64,000 nt of DNA from Choanephora cucurbitarum (Eukaryota > Mucoromycota > Mucoromycetes > Mucorales > Choanephoraceae). Of the stretch, positions 1-12,191 are shown in pieces; within the stretch, counting starts at the first letter, position 1, and each line of letters opens with the position of its first letter. The notes under the pieces are model-generated. The model made no database searches, had not been told where the DNA came from, and saw only the letters and a list, made by a program, of their open reading frames with translations. The translations under genes were made by a program, and so were the position numbers. The stretch is taken from contig JAIWNI010000038.1 of the NCBI GenBank assembly GCA_025331435.1, positions 186,001 through 250,000 on the forward strand, written 5' to 3'.

Positions 1-195
1 CCAAAAGAAAATTTTGAGCAATTCTAAAATCCAACATGTTCTTCTCGGCAATCATGACTATGCAAGCCTCCACAACATTTTCAAGTCATTAGACAACTCA
101 CAACTTAAGGATGGAAATTCTTAAATGATCACTTAAGTTATGCTTTGGAAACAATAGAATCTAATGAATGTGTTAAGCACGTTTTATTAAAATGC

Positions 196-590
196 TAACA
201 TTTTGTAGGGTCTCCTTTAGCATGAATCACCTCTTGCATGCGTTTAGGCATGCTCTTAATAAGTCAGTTGACATCATTTATGGATATTCTGTTCCAGGTA
301 TCGTGGAGCATATCCTCATAACTTTCTTTTGTCACCAAAGTTGACCTATTCCTCATGGAAGTGTCTTTTCATTTTCATCTAAATAGTCTCAATTGGATTG
401 AGAGATCTAGTGATTTGAGGAGGCCAGCATAACTTTTCAGTACTATTGATTATTTTCCAATTGGTGGACTCTTTTTGAAATATGGAAACGCACATTGTCT
501 TCCGTGAAAATAGCGCCGGGAACATTTGGATAAAAATCCAACAATATCAGTTGATAGATGTACTGGATCATCATGTCAACGCTAGATACT
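196..590 (-). pseudogene. Decayed Tc1/mariner transposase C-terminal fragment
   Basis: Read on the minus strand in shifting frames, this stretch keeps the recognisable end of a Tc1/mariner DDE transposase. It has a segment ending TEDNVRFHIS, where functional relatives have an Asp-Asn-Ala-Pro-Cys-His block. A degraded SLNPIE box follows, and then a terminal KRMQEVIHAKGDPTKC-like tail directly before a stop. Several stops and at least two frame changes separate these pieces, and no N-terminal helix-turn-helix is visible. The motifs are seen in the sequence and the family is established knowledge. I infer an old inactive copy; terminal repeats were not located. Confidence 0.6.
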
Positions 591-2820
591 AGATTTTTAG
601 TTGATAGCTAGTTCTAGAAGAACCAATGAAAAAAAAAAATGTCGGTTTTTTGTAACGTAGGACTACTTAGAATAAGTGAAGGCAGTTCTGTGCCATGTTT
701 CAAGTCGATCGATGATGATGAGATTCCTCAAGTGTTTTCTTTAAAAGTAAGATCATTGTCTTTCAACCGATTCATTTCTCCAAAAAAGATACTTATATTA
801 AGAATTTATTGTGCCAACCATCCAACGTATTATTCGTCCCAAGTGGCAAAAGAGAACTGGCCGAAATAAAGCGATCTACCTACTTCTTACTTGATACCAT
901 ACACATTTGATGCTGCTACTCCATCGCTCTATTTCCTTTGCATGTACTCTCATTCTTCTGATATCCATGTCTGCATATCATAATCTATCTTCCACCTAGT
1001 ATTCTATGTTTGTAGTCATTCTTCTTCTATTTGATTTGTTTGCTTGATTCTCTTCTTCTTTAGCCCGTCGTATGCCCTTATTCTATCCAGTTTCTTTACC
1101 TGTTATGTTGTCATTTGGCTAATCCGTCCTTTCCTATAGATCATCTACTCGTTTCTTAGTCGCTTTTCTTTTTGGATTATGCTTTCTGTTTACTTACTTC
1201 GTCTCTCTTAGCCCATCATGCCTTGTTTCATGCGATCTAAATCGCATAACGTCTATCTGACTCGGTTGGCTTTAAAAAAGAAAGCCATGAGAAATGAATT
1301 AGCTACTGTCCTCTTTCAATTCTGTGGGGATCTTTTAGGCTATATTCAAAAGGGGTTGTCTCCATGTTTCTCGAGATTTACTAAAAAACTGAACTGCTAT
1401 GCATGTCAATCTCTAGTATTTTTTTTCCTCCTTCTTATACATTTCGACGAGATAAATGACATTATGTCAAACAGGGTTTTAGTTTGAAATCAAAGAAAAT
1501 TAGGGTTTGGCATGATTTACTGTGTAAGATATAGAGACTGTCTAGAATACGCTCATCAAGAGCGAGTTTTAGTCATTTCAAACCAATCAAAAAAGTCCAT
1601 AAGGTTCTGAGATGTGCTTATTGTCACAAGTGAATTCAAAGTTCTTGCTTTTGCTATATGACTGATGCAATTTTTGCTCTGAGGATCATTGTTTACCAAC
1701 CTCTAAATCAAACACACTAATAGTCATTACCTGTCTTGCTTTAGTAATAAGTATTGTCCTATCATTACACAAACAAAACCGCATAGCCCTTTTCTTATTT
1801 ATTTTTTTAACAGAGCAACGATGTGATATAGGAGACACATTGTGCATGTCAACCATGCTTCTCTCTGATCTTAGGATTTATTTGCCGGAGCATAAAGCAA
1901 CTCATGAACGTTCGATCTAGAGACGGATAGTTTGATTTAGAAACCAGTTTTGTTGATCGAATCGAAATTCCCAGTTGTGAGTCTTCAAGAATAAACTTCC
2001 TCTTCTCCTTTTCTTTTCCATTGATCGCCTATAACCACCATTTCATATGGTTTTAAATTGAAATCAAAAAGGATTTCACCTTTCATATGGAAAAGGGGAG
2101 AAGAATGTATGCGTGATTGTTCGCACAAGTCTATTGAGTGAATGTACAGAGTTTTGGTAATGATACATTGTGTTTGTTCTATTCCTTTTCAAACATATTG
2201 CTTCTTATTATTTACTTGACAAAATAAGAAAAAAAGGAGAGGTCTTTGGTAATTAGCAGTGGCTGTCTCCAGACCATAAATCATGTTTTACTTTTAATTA
2301 GTTAAAGCTTAGTATGATACATTCTAGAAACAAAGGAATCATGAACCTGTACTGGATCAAAAAGAAAAAAATCTTCTGCAGTATATACCTTTCATTATGG
2401 TTAGTATGATCTGACAACACTCGACTTTGTGACGATTCAGGTACCGAGAATTCAATGCTTTTTTTTTAAAATAATAATACAAAGGGAAAGCAATTGAAAT
2501 AACAAATATTAGGTTACTTGTCCCTAAAAAAAAACAAGATATATGAAGTATGCGAGCAAGTATCAGCTACAAGCCATTAAAAGCTACAATGGATCTTCAC
2601 ATAATTCCCCTCTCTTTAAACATCTTGTGAAACTCAACTTGTCAAAAAGTCAAAAAGAAAGAAAAAGGAAAGTGTATCAAATTGTTTGTTTTTAATTTTG
2701 GTAATCCAATGATTGTCATTAACAGATAACAAAAAAAAAATTAAGGTCAATCTCAAATTTACATGGTGAGTTCCTAAAAAGAAAAAATGAGTAATGACTT
2801 TTTTTAAATTTCAGCAGATT
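591..2820. other. Intergenic, no convincing gene
   Basis: AT-rich sequence with pyrimidine-rich tracts near 950-1200 and several A/T runs. Short open frames here (for example near 640-870 and 1220-1490) have no recognisable domain, no splice-supported extension and no convincing composition. The last part is the 3' flank of the NAC alpha gene. Confidence 0.5.
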
Positions 2821-3339
2821 TCACTTTACCATAATGGCGTTGACAACATCGTTGTTGTTGTTCTTCAAAGCCTTAACAGCCTTGGAGCGAGAGACATTAG
2901 CTTGGCTGACAACCAATTCGATATCCTTTTCTTCAACACCAGTGGCATCAACTTCTTCATCATCTTCTTCGGCAGCGGCTTCAGAAGTGGCAGCAGCTTC
3001 AGGAGCAGCTTCACCGGTCTTTTCAGCTTCAGCAGCGAGTTGTTGTTCCAAAGCAGCTTGTTGAGCACGAGCAGCCATGTCTTCAACTTGCATTTCACCA
3101 AAGACGATGTGAGTGTCAGAGTTGGTGGACTTGAAGACTTCAGGGTTGGCAATGGCGTAGACCAACTTTTTTTAAAAAAAGAATTGAGTCTTGGGTATAG
3201 CTTTCTAGCTTTAAATATCACTTACAGTACGACCACGGGTGAAAGTGACACGGTTGATACCGGCAACAGGCTTCAAACCGAGAGAGAGGATAGCCTTACG
3301 GGCCTTTTGTTCACCACGGGATTGGATAGAATCAGACAT
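2821..3339 (-). CDS. EGD2: Nascent polypeptide-associated complex subunit alpha
   Basis: Alpha subunit of NAC, the ribosome-bound heterodimer that shields emerging chains and influences targeting to ER and mitochondria. Two exons: 3339-3226 (38 codons, starting [17 protein letters not shown]) and 3165-2821, split by a 60-nt GTAAGT...AG intron in phase 0. The joined protein is about 152 residues. The NAC domain is visible as [12 protein letters not shown] followed by [18 protein letters not shown]. An Ala/Glu-rich acidic linker follows, and then a C-terminal UBA domain ([20 protein letters not shown]). Both the order NAC-linker-UBA and the length fit fungal Egd2 (about 170-200 residues, so slightly short). 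The stop is TGA. A long opposite-strand open frame over the same bases is only its shadow. Confidence 0.95.
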
Positions 3340-4908
3340 CTAAGCGATTTAAAAGTTAATCCCTATACATGCCCTTAGAATGAAAAGCTCATCGTCATCG
3401 ACTGTTGACAACACAAAAAATAGAGAGAGAGAGAGAAAAATGATTCCAATGGTGTTTATACAAAAAGAAAATCAAAAAAATGAACGCGTTGACATGACCA
3501 TGTTGACATTGGATTTTTTTTTAAAGGTGAATAAAGTTGTGTCATTTTTTTTTGATCCAAACTAAGAAAAAAAAAAGGGGTGGAAACATCCATCCAATAC
3601 TGTATCTGATTCATCATCCATCCATTTCTCATCTATTCTTTTTGTTCTCTCTCCTTCTTTTGATGATGGTGTAGTTTGCTATAGGCTGTGACGATGAGCT
3701 TTTGTCGTGCACTTACGTTTAATGCTTCTAGGGAAAGAGATTAAAAAAGGGGGTGTACTCTGGTGAAAAGTAAAAGCCATTGATGATTGAGAATTCATAC
3801 GATTCAACTGCAGTAGCCAATCATAACTAGGTTTGCAGTTGTCGTACAAGATATTCAAACTAAGCAGGTAGGTTACTAGTTGCCTTTTTGGGAAGATGGT
3901 AAAATCAAGATTGAAGCTGTCAACTTGGTAAACGAGAGTGTAATGACAAACTAAAGGCTTGTATTACCACTCTTTACTTTTTGTGAGTTGAGAGATACAT
4001 ATCATTTGAAAATAAATCTCTTTTTCTCAACCTGTCTCTGGTTACTCGCTTGTTTAGTTACTACATGTTCAAAGTATCACAGCTCACCTTATAAAGCTTT
4101 TTTTTTTGTTTGTTTTGAAAGAAAAGAAAGAGATTCTCTATTGCCTACAAGTTCATATCTTTAGTGTATGACAACATTCTTCCTCTGATCAAATGATAAA
4201 GAAAGTGAGAATGAGAGCCTACAACAACTTCCATTGAACAGGTAAACACAAGTTTGACAATGCACATTGAACAAGAAATCCCTCTTTGTCTGTTATAGAC
4301 AGATAATGTGTATATTGTTATCATGTTTATCAAGAACAGAAGTTAGTTAAGAAAAAGCCGAGACAAGAAAAGCAACAATAGCCTATAGACTAGAGAGCAA
4401 TCATAAGGGCTATTTTTTTTTTCATTCTAATAAACTCAATATGAGCCAAACTCCTTAATCATACATTTAACTATAGCAACCTCTCTTGTAGACATATGAT
4501 ATCATCTTGTAACATAGAGTCTTACATCATTAAGAAGCAACATTGTATTCAAGCATACTTCCTCTTGTCTCTTTTCAAATAGTAGTCTATTTACTTCTTT
4601 ATCTCACTATGTTCTTGCTTACTGTATGAACTGAAAAGGTATCGTTCCGAATATTTATCCGTTTCCACAACAATAATATCTTATTTCTTTGTTATCTGAT
4701 AGAATTAAAGGTTAGTTAATTTATTAAAAAGAGAAAGATTATGGATATTAAAAGAAACAAAGAAAAGGGAGATTACGACTAAATGTGTGTTTTTTTTGTC
4801 TTTTTTTTTTAAAAAGAAAGGGTAATTGTTAATATGTACTAAATGATGTGAAAAGTAAAATGGAAGGGTGGGGGGGAATAATGTAGATAATGAAAACAGT
4901 GAAAGGCT
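3340..4908. other. Intergenic; EGD2 promoter side
   Basis: Contains the upstream region of EGD2 with A-rich and GA-rich runs (about 3415-3440) and poly-A/T tracts. From 3600 to 4900 I see no domain-bearing frame. The short frames near 3380-3565 and 4145-4333 look like chance. Confidence 0.45.
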
Positions 4909-5490
4909 TTAGAGCACATATTTTCTTTCAAAACCAATAGGCTGAACAGAATAGGTATGGTTTGGTTGACTATTAGAAGTTCGCCAATACAAATCATGTG
5001 TTGGGAATTCCTCTAGCTTGGAAACTCGACGAGGGCCTGTATACCAACGCGATTGATCTGTCATCCATTGGTTCATCAGAGGCTGTCCTTTCCTCCAATC
5101 ACCTGTCCAATTGCGGACAAAGGCCAAGAATCGCATCTTTTCTTCTTCAGTAACAATCTCAGCTAGAGATGAACTGTCGGAATCAGTTGAATGTGTAGTG
5201 TCTGGTGAATTAGAGCGAGAGAGGGTGAAATCATTAGAATGAGGTTTGTATGAATGATAATGACTGGCTTTCTTTTCAAGCGAGAATTTCTTTTTGTAGT
5301 CTATGACTGTATTGCTGTGCACTTTAGGCACAAGTTGCTTAAGACGTTCGATCTCAAGCTCATAATCAACACTGGATTTCATGCCGGCAAATGGGTCATG
5401 TTGTTTCTTTTTAGAGACAACTTCAGTCCATTTGTTGTTTACATGGTGTTCTATCATATTCTTAGTGTACCGTGAATTGTTGATTGCCAT
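4909..5490 (-). CDS. Uncharacterised 193-residue protein
   Basis: A single uninterrupted frame starting MAINNSRYTKNM. I do not recognise a family. The N-terminal third is basic and polar, with KWTEVVSKKKQHDPFAGM near residues 20-37. The middle (about 80-110) is Ser/Thr/His-rich and probably disordered, including a DTTHSTDSDSSS run. The C-terminal third is Trp-rich and looks folded: FVRNWTGDWRKGQPLMNQW, then RWYTGPRRV and DLYWRT. That tryptophan spacing and the lack of low-complexity artefacts in the C-terminus argue for a real gene. No signal peptide or membrane segment is seen. It stands alone between long intergenic regions. The alternative, a chance frame, is less likely. Confidence 0.6.
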   Translation of the reverse strand: MAINNSRYTKNMIEHHVNNKWTEVVSKKKQHDPFAGMKSSVDYELEIERLKQLVPKVHSNTVIDYKKKFSLEKKASHYHSYKPHSNDFTLSRSNSPDTTHSTDSDSSSLAEIVTEEEKMRFLAFVRNWTGDWRKGQPLMNQWMTDQSRWYTGPRRVSKLEEFPTHDLYWRTSNSQPNHTYSVQPIGFERKYVL

Positions 5491-8271
5491 GACGTTGGTA
5501 TAACTGTACTAAAATAATAATTGTTTATAGGTATATCTAATCTATATAGATATAGATATCTATCTATCTACACCAATAAGGCCAAAGCCTTCCTTCTTTA
5601 TATGGTTGTATACTAAGTGTAAATGAAAGAAAGGGTAATGAGTGATAACGAAGATAAAAAAAAAACACAGTAAAAGAAGGCAAAAGAAAAATAATAGAAA
5701 TAAAGAAAAAAAAAATTTCTTTTTAACGTGTGGGTGTATTTCTTTAAAAAAAAAAAAATTTACGCACAGCTGATAAAAAAAAAAGTTTATTCAACATGTC
5801 CTTGACTGGTAATTTTTTTGCATGACTCGGTAAAAAACAAGAAAAAGAAAAGGAGGGGGGTTTCCTCTACTTGAACCTATGATACTATACACAGTAAGAC
5901 AAAAAAAAAGAGAGAACTCTATCCTTTTCGTTTTCGGTCAATTTAAAGGTCATCTGGAAACATGCAGCTCTAAATGAACGACACCTTGTGTAAAGCCCTT
6001 ATTACCTGTTGTTTACCGCAGCCCGATTTTCGTTCTCCATATTCGTAATTTTTTATTTATTTCATTGGCCATTGAATATCTCATTTGTTAAAGAAAAGCC
6101 GTATGTTAACTCATTGAAGGATAAATCGATGGCATAATTAACATCATGGACAGCAAATTTTTTTAAGCCCCAAATAAAGATGATACTGTAGTATCTGGAG
6201 GTTAAAAGAAGAAAAAAAGCTTCAAATGATTCGAGAATTGTAATTTCAACCTTAATATGTTCCATTGAGAAAATGGGAGAGCTATTCTAGTCACATCAGC
6301 TATGATATAATATGATCTTACTTTCCTGGTTGTGTAAGAAAAGGGTTTGGTTCCGGTTGGATGGTCTCTTTTTTTTTTTTTTTTTTTTTTTGTAAGCTCA
6401 CATTTATTTTGTACAAGTGAATTTGTATAGCCTTCTTTCCCCCCCCCCCACTTTTTATAGTGTTTTCTTCTTTGTCAAGCATATACATCTAACATATCAG
6501 CATTCAGTCGTACCACTCAAGTCCGGAGGGCCTTGCATCATTTGATTTAAACAAACACAAAAGCAGAGAGATCATTTCTGGTCTGGCTTATAGAAAATGA
6601 GCCATTCTGCTTTCCTTTCTATACAAAAAAAAATAGACAGAAGAAAGACTTTATGCTTAGACAAGCGCATTCAAGAAAGTTAAAGAGGGTCTCGATCATG
6701 TTCAAACCTTTAATTTCACAAACCAGAATTGAAATGAATCGCGTTCCGTTACAAGATCAATTTAGCTCTGCATTGTCTTGTCATAAATCTATCTGAATCT
6801 GAATGGCAAACATGATGGATGACAGTGCGCATTTTCTAGTTTCAAATAACCTCTTTACCATACTATTGCATCATGAGTGACACAAGTCAATGGAAGAGAA
6901 GGAATGTCTGAACCTATTAGTCTTCAAGTGTTAAATGAGTTGATTCAAAAGGTGATGTAAGTTTCCAGTTTCATCCTAGGTTAGACAAAGGGGAGAACTT
7001 TAGATACACGATGAGGTTTCTTTATAAGAAAAGGCTTTAATTTCATTTATTACATACTTTTGAATATCTCAGGTGCACATCCACGTACTGCATTAAACAT
7101 GTCATAAATTGAGTTCCACTTTATGAACTTATACCTGTATCAAACATTTCATGACATCTGTTAATTCTCTCTGATCGCATGAATTTGTATAAACTGAAAA
7201 CATCTCTGCGTGTACAAGCATCGAAGTATGTCTTATAAGGAAAAAATAAAAGAGAACTTGCTTGTTTTGGAGTGACTAAAGTTCAAAGATATGTTGTTAA
7301 ATCTAAATGGTACCAAGAGGCTTTTTTTTTTGATTATTTGCTAAAAAAAAGAAGAAGGAAAGTGGTTGAACAATTTGCTTACCAATTCCTTTAAAGAGTA
7401 TCTACTACTTACTTGACAGGTCCTTCTTTTGTTTATGAAAGCAAACACTCTACGTAAACCCAAACAGCCATTCATATCGTCTTAGGCAAATTCTAATGTT
7501 CTTATGCTCTTCATACAAATGTTTATATGCATTGACTTGGCAACGCTACATGTATCTTGGAAATTGCATTATGCACGACATGTGTCATTCTTTCACTAAA
7601 AAAAATCACTCCCTTCTCCGAGCTATTACTTTAACCGAGCCGAACCTGAGGGTTTTTACACTAGATTCAGATTCCGATGAGGCAAATGAAATTTTGGGGG
7701 GTGAGGAGAAAAGAGGGGGGGGGACACTGACAAACAACCTTCCCCAAATTCGCGAATTATAGCACAGAGGAAAGTGGGCAAATGAGTTAGAACCTTCTCT
7801 TTGCTGTGCGTATTTAAAACGTAAGATAAAACATCCATCCATCCTAAGAAAGGAAGACCATCCAACAAAAAAAAATAAGAGAGAGAGAGAGAGAGAACAT
7901 GTAGATGTGTGATTGGATAGATGTCAATGGCAACGTCAGTGCTTCCCTCCCTTTCCCAGTCTTCAACTCTTTGGAACACTTAAAAAAAAGAATCAGCTTC
8001 ATTCAAAAAGAAAGAGAGAAATGCATGAACAAGTCATTCAACATCATGGCGCCACATAAGTTTATTAGAATGGTGTTACTGTATAGTGCTCGACGTATCC
8101 ATAGAAAAGAATCTCACTAAAAGGGAGGAGTACCGGGATTGAACGTGACATTGACATCTGGAAGATCAACCATCGAGGGCAAGAGAGAAAAGAAAATGAA
8201 GAGGGGAAATAGTTGAAAAGAACGTTGTTGGACTTACTTGATTCAAAACGAAATAGACATTACAAGTAAAT
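5491..8271. other. Intergenic with simple repeats; RPL17 promoter at the right end
   Basis: Holds a TATC/GATA-like short repeat near 5540-5572, many A/T runs, a 23-T tract, an 11-C tract (6439-6449) and a GA repeat at about 7878-7897. The last few hundred bases should include the RPL17 promoter and leader. Short frames here (for example 7496-7762 and 7905-8120) lack any family signature. Confidence 0.45.
6369..6391. repeat. 23-nt poly-T tract
   Basis: An uninterrupted T run in non-coding sequence, followed about 50 bp later by an 11-nt poly-C run. It is a simple repeat and a likely site of length variation. Confidence 0.8.
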
Positions 8272-9013
8272 ATGGTCAGATACGCTGCTACCCCAGCCAA
8301 CCCTGCTAAGGGTAAGTTTTCTCTCTCTTTTTATGAAGCATTCTATATCTCACCTATTTATGTTATTAGCTGCCAAGTCCAGAGGTTCTTACCTCCGTGT
8401 TCACGTAAGTAGACATTGAAAGAAATCAGCAATGATATCAAATAGCACATAGTTTGACACAATTTATCATGACAGTTCAAGAACACCCGTGAAGTTGCTG
8501 CTGCTATCAAGGGTTTGAAGTTGAGCAAGGCTTACGCTTACCTCAACAACGTTACCGAACACAAGCAAGTCATTCCCTTCCGTAGATTCAACGGTGGTGT
8601 TGGTCGTGCTTCTCAAGCCAAGGAATTCAAGGCTACTCAAGGTCGTTGGCCCGTCAAGTCTGTCAAGTTCGTCCTTGACCTCTTGAAGAACGCTGAAAGC
8701 AACGCTGAAGTAAGTTTTAAAAAAAAAACTCAGGAATGAAAAAGGAACAGATTTCTTAACCGCTTTTATGCAGGCCAAGGGTTTGAACGTTGAAGAACTT
8801 TACATCTCCAGCGTTGTTGTCAACCAAGCCCCCAAGCACCGTCGTCGTACTTACCGTGCTCACGGTAGAATCAACCCCTTCATGTCTTCTCCTTCTCACA
8901 TTGAAGTTGTCCTTACTGAAAAGGATGAAGTTGTTGCCCGTGCTGATGACAAGAAGGTTGTCAAGCTTAACGCTCGTCAATTGGCTCGTAACGCTCGTCT
9001 TGCCCGTGCTTAA
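8272..9013 (+). CDS. RPL17: 60S ribosomal protein uL22 (L17)
   Basis: Large-subunit ribosomal protein that lines the nascent-chain exit tunnel. Four exons: 8272-8311, 8370-8404, 8476-8709 and 8774-9013. All junctions are GT-AG and the phases add up to 182 residues ending [10 protein letters not shown]. Exon 1 begins [13 protein letters not shown] and exon 2 gives the SRGSYLRVH block. Exon 3 holds the conserved [14 protein letters not shown] and [10 protein letters not shown], and exon 4 the exit-tunnel hairpin with [17 protein letters not shown]. These are textbook uL22 signatures and the length matches eukaryotic L17 (about 184). Codon use is strongly biased to C-ending and other preferred codons, as expected for a highly expressed gene. 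Introns crowded near the 5' end are common in fungal ribosomal protein genes. Confidence 0.97.
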
Positions 9014-10086
9014 GTTGATCTTCAAAACTCGACAAAATAAACAAAGACTCTCTTTTTTTTTCTTTTCTCCTTTGTATTCATCACTCGTTGATTTTTTTTC
9101 CTTATTTCAGAGTTGTGAATGAAGGACTGTTTGAGATAGACAATGTATAGCATTCAGTGTGAATAGTCAGTATGGCTTTTTCTCTCGTTTTGGAATTTAC
9201 ACTGCTTAGAGTTGATTGAAGATTTGCCAAAGTGTACTTTTGTTCAATCTGTGAAAACAATCAAATCATCCTGGTGTCGTGTAGGAAGCTTGATAACCAT
9301 AGACAGACTGGAGGGTGTACTCGAATTCTATTCAAGCATTGATTTACCAAGCGACCTTCGTCTTTCTCACAAATCACTTGATTTCCGATCATACATTGAT
9401 CTTGAGCTTGTTGAGTACCATATTTGATTTAAGCGGTGTGTGTGTGTTATGAATCCTAGATAGAGAAGTATTATAAGAAAAAATTCATCTACTGCCACTA
9501 TTAGGAACTGCTTCAAGAAGAAACAAACAGAGACCGTGTAGAAACTATACTAATAGATTGATATAGAGTTAATTTTGACAAATCATTATTACATTCTGTA
9601 TAATACAGAATGACAGCATTCACGAAAGCAAGAAATGAGTATTCAGCGAACCAAGAAAGCTGCATAAATACGATGAGAATCAACAGAGCCTCATGCTTTT
9701 AGATAAGAAAGACAAAGAAGCAAGGATAAATAAGAGGATCTTTCATGTGTTGGACCTGATTTAGTTGCTATCAACACTCAAGTGCTATTGCTGATTGTTG
9801 TACAAGCAAGATCAAGCTAGGACTTTATTAAACTGTAGTTTGTTTTATAAGAAATTGGTGGAATGTCATGTAGTGAACCTCACATTGTACAATGTAGTCA
9901 TCAACTGCTTGAGTCCAGATTGCTTTCTTATACGAAAAAAAAATCAGTATATAGAATAAACTATCGTATAGAATCGGAAAGAAGGAGTGTCAATCCAAGC
10001 CCAAAAAAGAGAGACAACTATTTTTAGCAACTTTAAAAAAATAAATAAATGCTTACTTCTGTACCTTAATCTCGAACATAAATAAG
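9014..10086. other. Intergenic between RPL17 and the TM9 gene
   Basis: Begins with the T-rich RPL17 3' flank. A perfect small hairpin lies at 9592-9612 (CATTCTGTA, 3-nt loop, TACAGAATG). A short frame at 9212-9427 has no recognisable feature. The final 100 bp form the leader of the TM9 gene. Confidence 0.45.
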
Positions 10087-12191
10087 ATGCAACTAAAGAC
10101 ATTGTTGTTGTCATCATTGGCAACACTCTCTGTCAGTCATGCCTTTTATCTACCAGGTGTTGCGCCTCATGACTACACAAAAGGCGAACTAGTCAAGTTG
10201 AATGTGAATGCGTTAACGCCCAGCAGTAATCAGCAAGTCAAGTCAGTCATCTCCTATGACTTTTATAACGAGCAATTCCATTTCTGTAAACCTAGAAAAG
10301 GCGAACAAGAGCAATCCGAGAGCATTGGTTCTGTCTTGTTTGGCGATCGTATTTTTAATTCAGCTTTTGAGGTAAAGACAAACAAAAGCTCTCTTGTATG
10401 TATGTGTGGCTAAGAAGAAAGATTTAGCTGAGAATGCAAGAGCCTGAAGAGTGCAAAGTGTTATGTGAAGTAGACGACATTCCAGCCCAAGATGCTCAGT
10501 TTATCAATGAGCGTATCAAGGAAGGTTATGCATTCAATTGGGCTGTAGATGGCTTACCTGCTGCTACAGAAGACATTGATGTGCATACAAATGAGAAATA
10601 TTATAATATTGGCTTCAAGATGGGCTCAGTAGAAGGTGAAACCGCCTTTTTAAACAACCACTACGATATCAAGATTCATTATCACACTACTTCGCGTGGT
10701 CTTTCTCGTGTGGTTGGTGTCTCTGTCGATCCTTATAGCAGAGATACACCTTCTAGCCATCGTTGTTCAGACGGCTTAGATAAACTTCATCTTTCAGAGG
10801 ATGGTAAGGGCCATGTGGTTTATACTTATTCTGTACAATGGATTGTAAGTAGTCTGTCTTCTATACGAGCTATACTCAGACTGATGTGTCCACTTTTAGC
10901 CTTCGGATACAGTATGGGCTACACGTTGGGATGGTTATCTCCATGTGCTTGACCCTTCTATTCATTGGTTCTCTCTCATCAACTCGATTGTGATTGTTTT
11001 GTTCTTGACAGGTATGGTATCCATGATCTTGCTTCGTGCACTCCATAAAGATATCTCTCGTTACAATGCTGTGGATGCTCAAGAAGATGTGCAAGAGGAC
11101 TATGGCTGGAAATTGGTTCATGGCGACGTCTTCCGACCTCCTCAACATCCCATGCTTTTATCTGTCTTGACAGGCAGCGGTGTGCAATTGATTGCCATGA
11201 CTGGCTTGACACTCGTGTTTGCTGTCTTTGGATTCTTATCGCCTTCGAATCGTGGATCACTGGCTACAATGATGATTTTGTTTTTCATGATTTTCAGTTG
11301 TTTCTCAGGTTACGCCTCTGCTCGTCTCTATAAAATGTTTGGCGGTGAATCATGGAAGACTAACATGCTGTTGACTGCTACTGTCTTACCTGGGTAAATA
11401 GTGTATCTGCTTGAAAGAAAAAACAAAACTAATGTTAGGTGTTTCTTGTGATAGTACTTTAGTAGGCGGTTTAGTTGGCCTGAATTTCTTTTTGATCTAT
11501 TCTGATGCTTCAGGTGCTGTTCCTTTCGGTACCATGCTTGGTTTAGCCGCCCTTTGGATTGTCATTTCTTTCCCCTTGAGTATTGCAGGTTCTTACATTG
11601 GTCTTCGTAAACCGCGTATCGAACAGCCTGTGCGTACCAATCAAATTCCTCGTCAGATCCCTGATCAACCCTTGTACCTGAGAGCTGTGCCTTCCATTTT
11701 AATGGGTGGTATCCTACCTTTTGGCGCTATTTTCATTGAGATTTTCTTTATCTTCAATTCCATCTGGTTCCATCGTATCTACTATGGTATTGGATTCTTG
11801 TTTATGGTGTTTGCTGTCTTGATCTTAACCTGTTCCCAAGTGGCTATTTTGATGTGCTATTTCCATATGTGCAATGAAGATTACCATTGGTCATGGCGTG
11901 CTTTCATGACTGCAGGTGCTACTGGTTTCTATGTCTATGTTTATTCATTCTTGTATTATTACACCAAATTGAACATCAACACATTTGCCAGCACTGTTCT
12001 TTATTTTGGATACTCCTCCATTATCAGTATTTTACTTTCTATCATGACAGGTAAATGTTCTTTTTTTCTCTTGATAGGGAAGGTAAAGCTAACTATGATT
12101 TGTTGTATATATCATTCCTTTAGGCTCCATTGGTTATTTGTCATGTTTAGTCTTTTTGAGAAAGATTTTCTCGAGCATTAAAGTAGACTAG
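10087..12191 (+). CDS. Transmembrane 9 superfamily (EMP70-type) protein
   Basis: TM9SF/EMP70 proteins are nine-helix Golgi/endosome membrane proteins with a large luminal N-terminus. They are linked to membrane-protein sorting and adhesion. Five exons: 10087-10371, 10428-10844, 10900-11393, 11455-12050 and 12124-12191. All are GT-AG, all phases agree, and they give 619 residues. A signal peptide (MQLKTLLLSSLATLSVSHA) precedes the FYLPGVAPHDY motif typical of the mature start. The luminal part carries paired cysteines (ECKVLC). The WATRWDGYL motif leads into the first helix, and eight further hydrophobic segments follow. The C-terminus FLRKIFSSIKVD matches the basic sorting tail typical of the family. 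Length fits the usual 600-680. Which of the three yeast paralogues it matches (EMP70, TMN2, TMN3) cannot be decided here. Confidence 0.93.

Noticed and set aside
2794..3378. Long plus-strand open frame opposite EGD2
   Set aside because: It is the shadow of a strongly coding minus-strand gene. Its sequence is Ser/Phe low-complexity with no domain, while the opposite strand gives an exact NAC-UBA protein.
9592..9612. Perfect 9-bp hairpin as a terminator or small RNA
   Set aside because: Isolated short palindrome in AT-rich DNA of a eukaryote; no supporting context.
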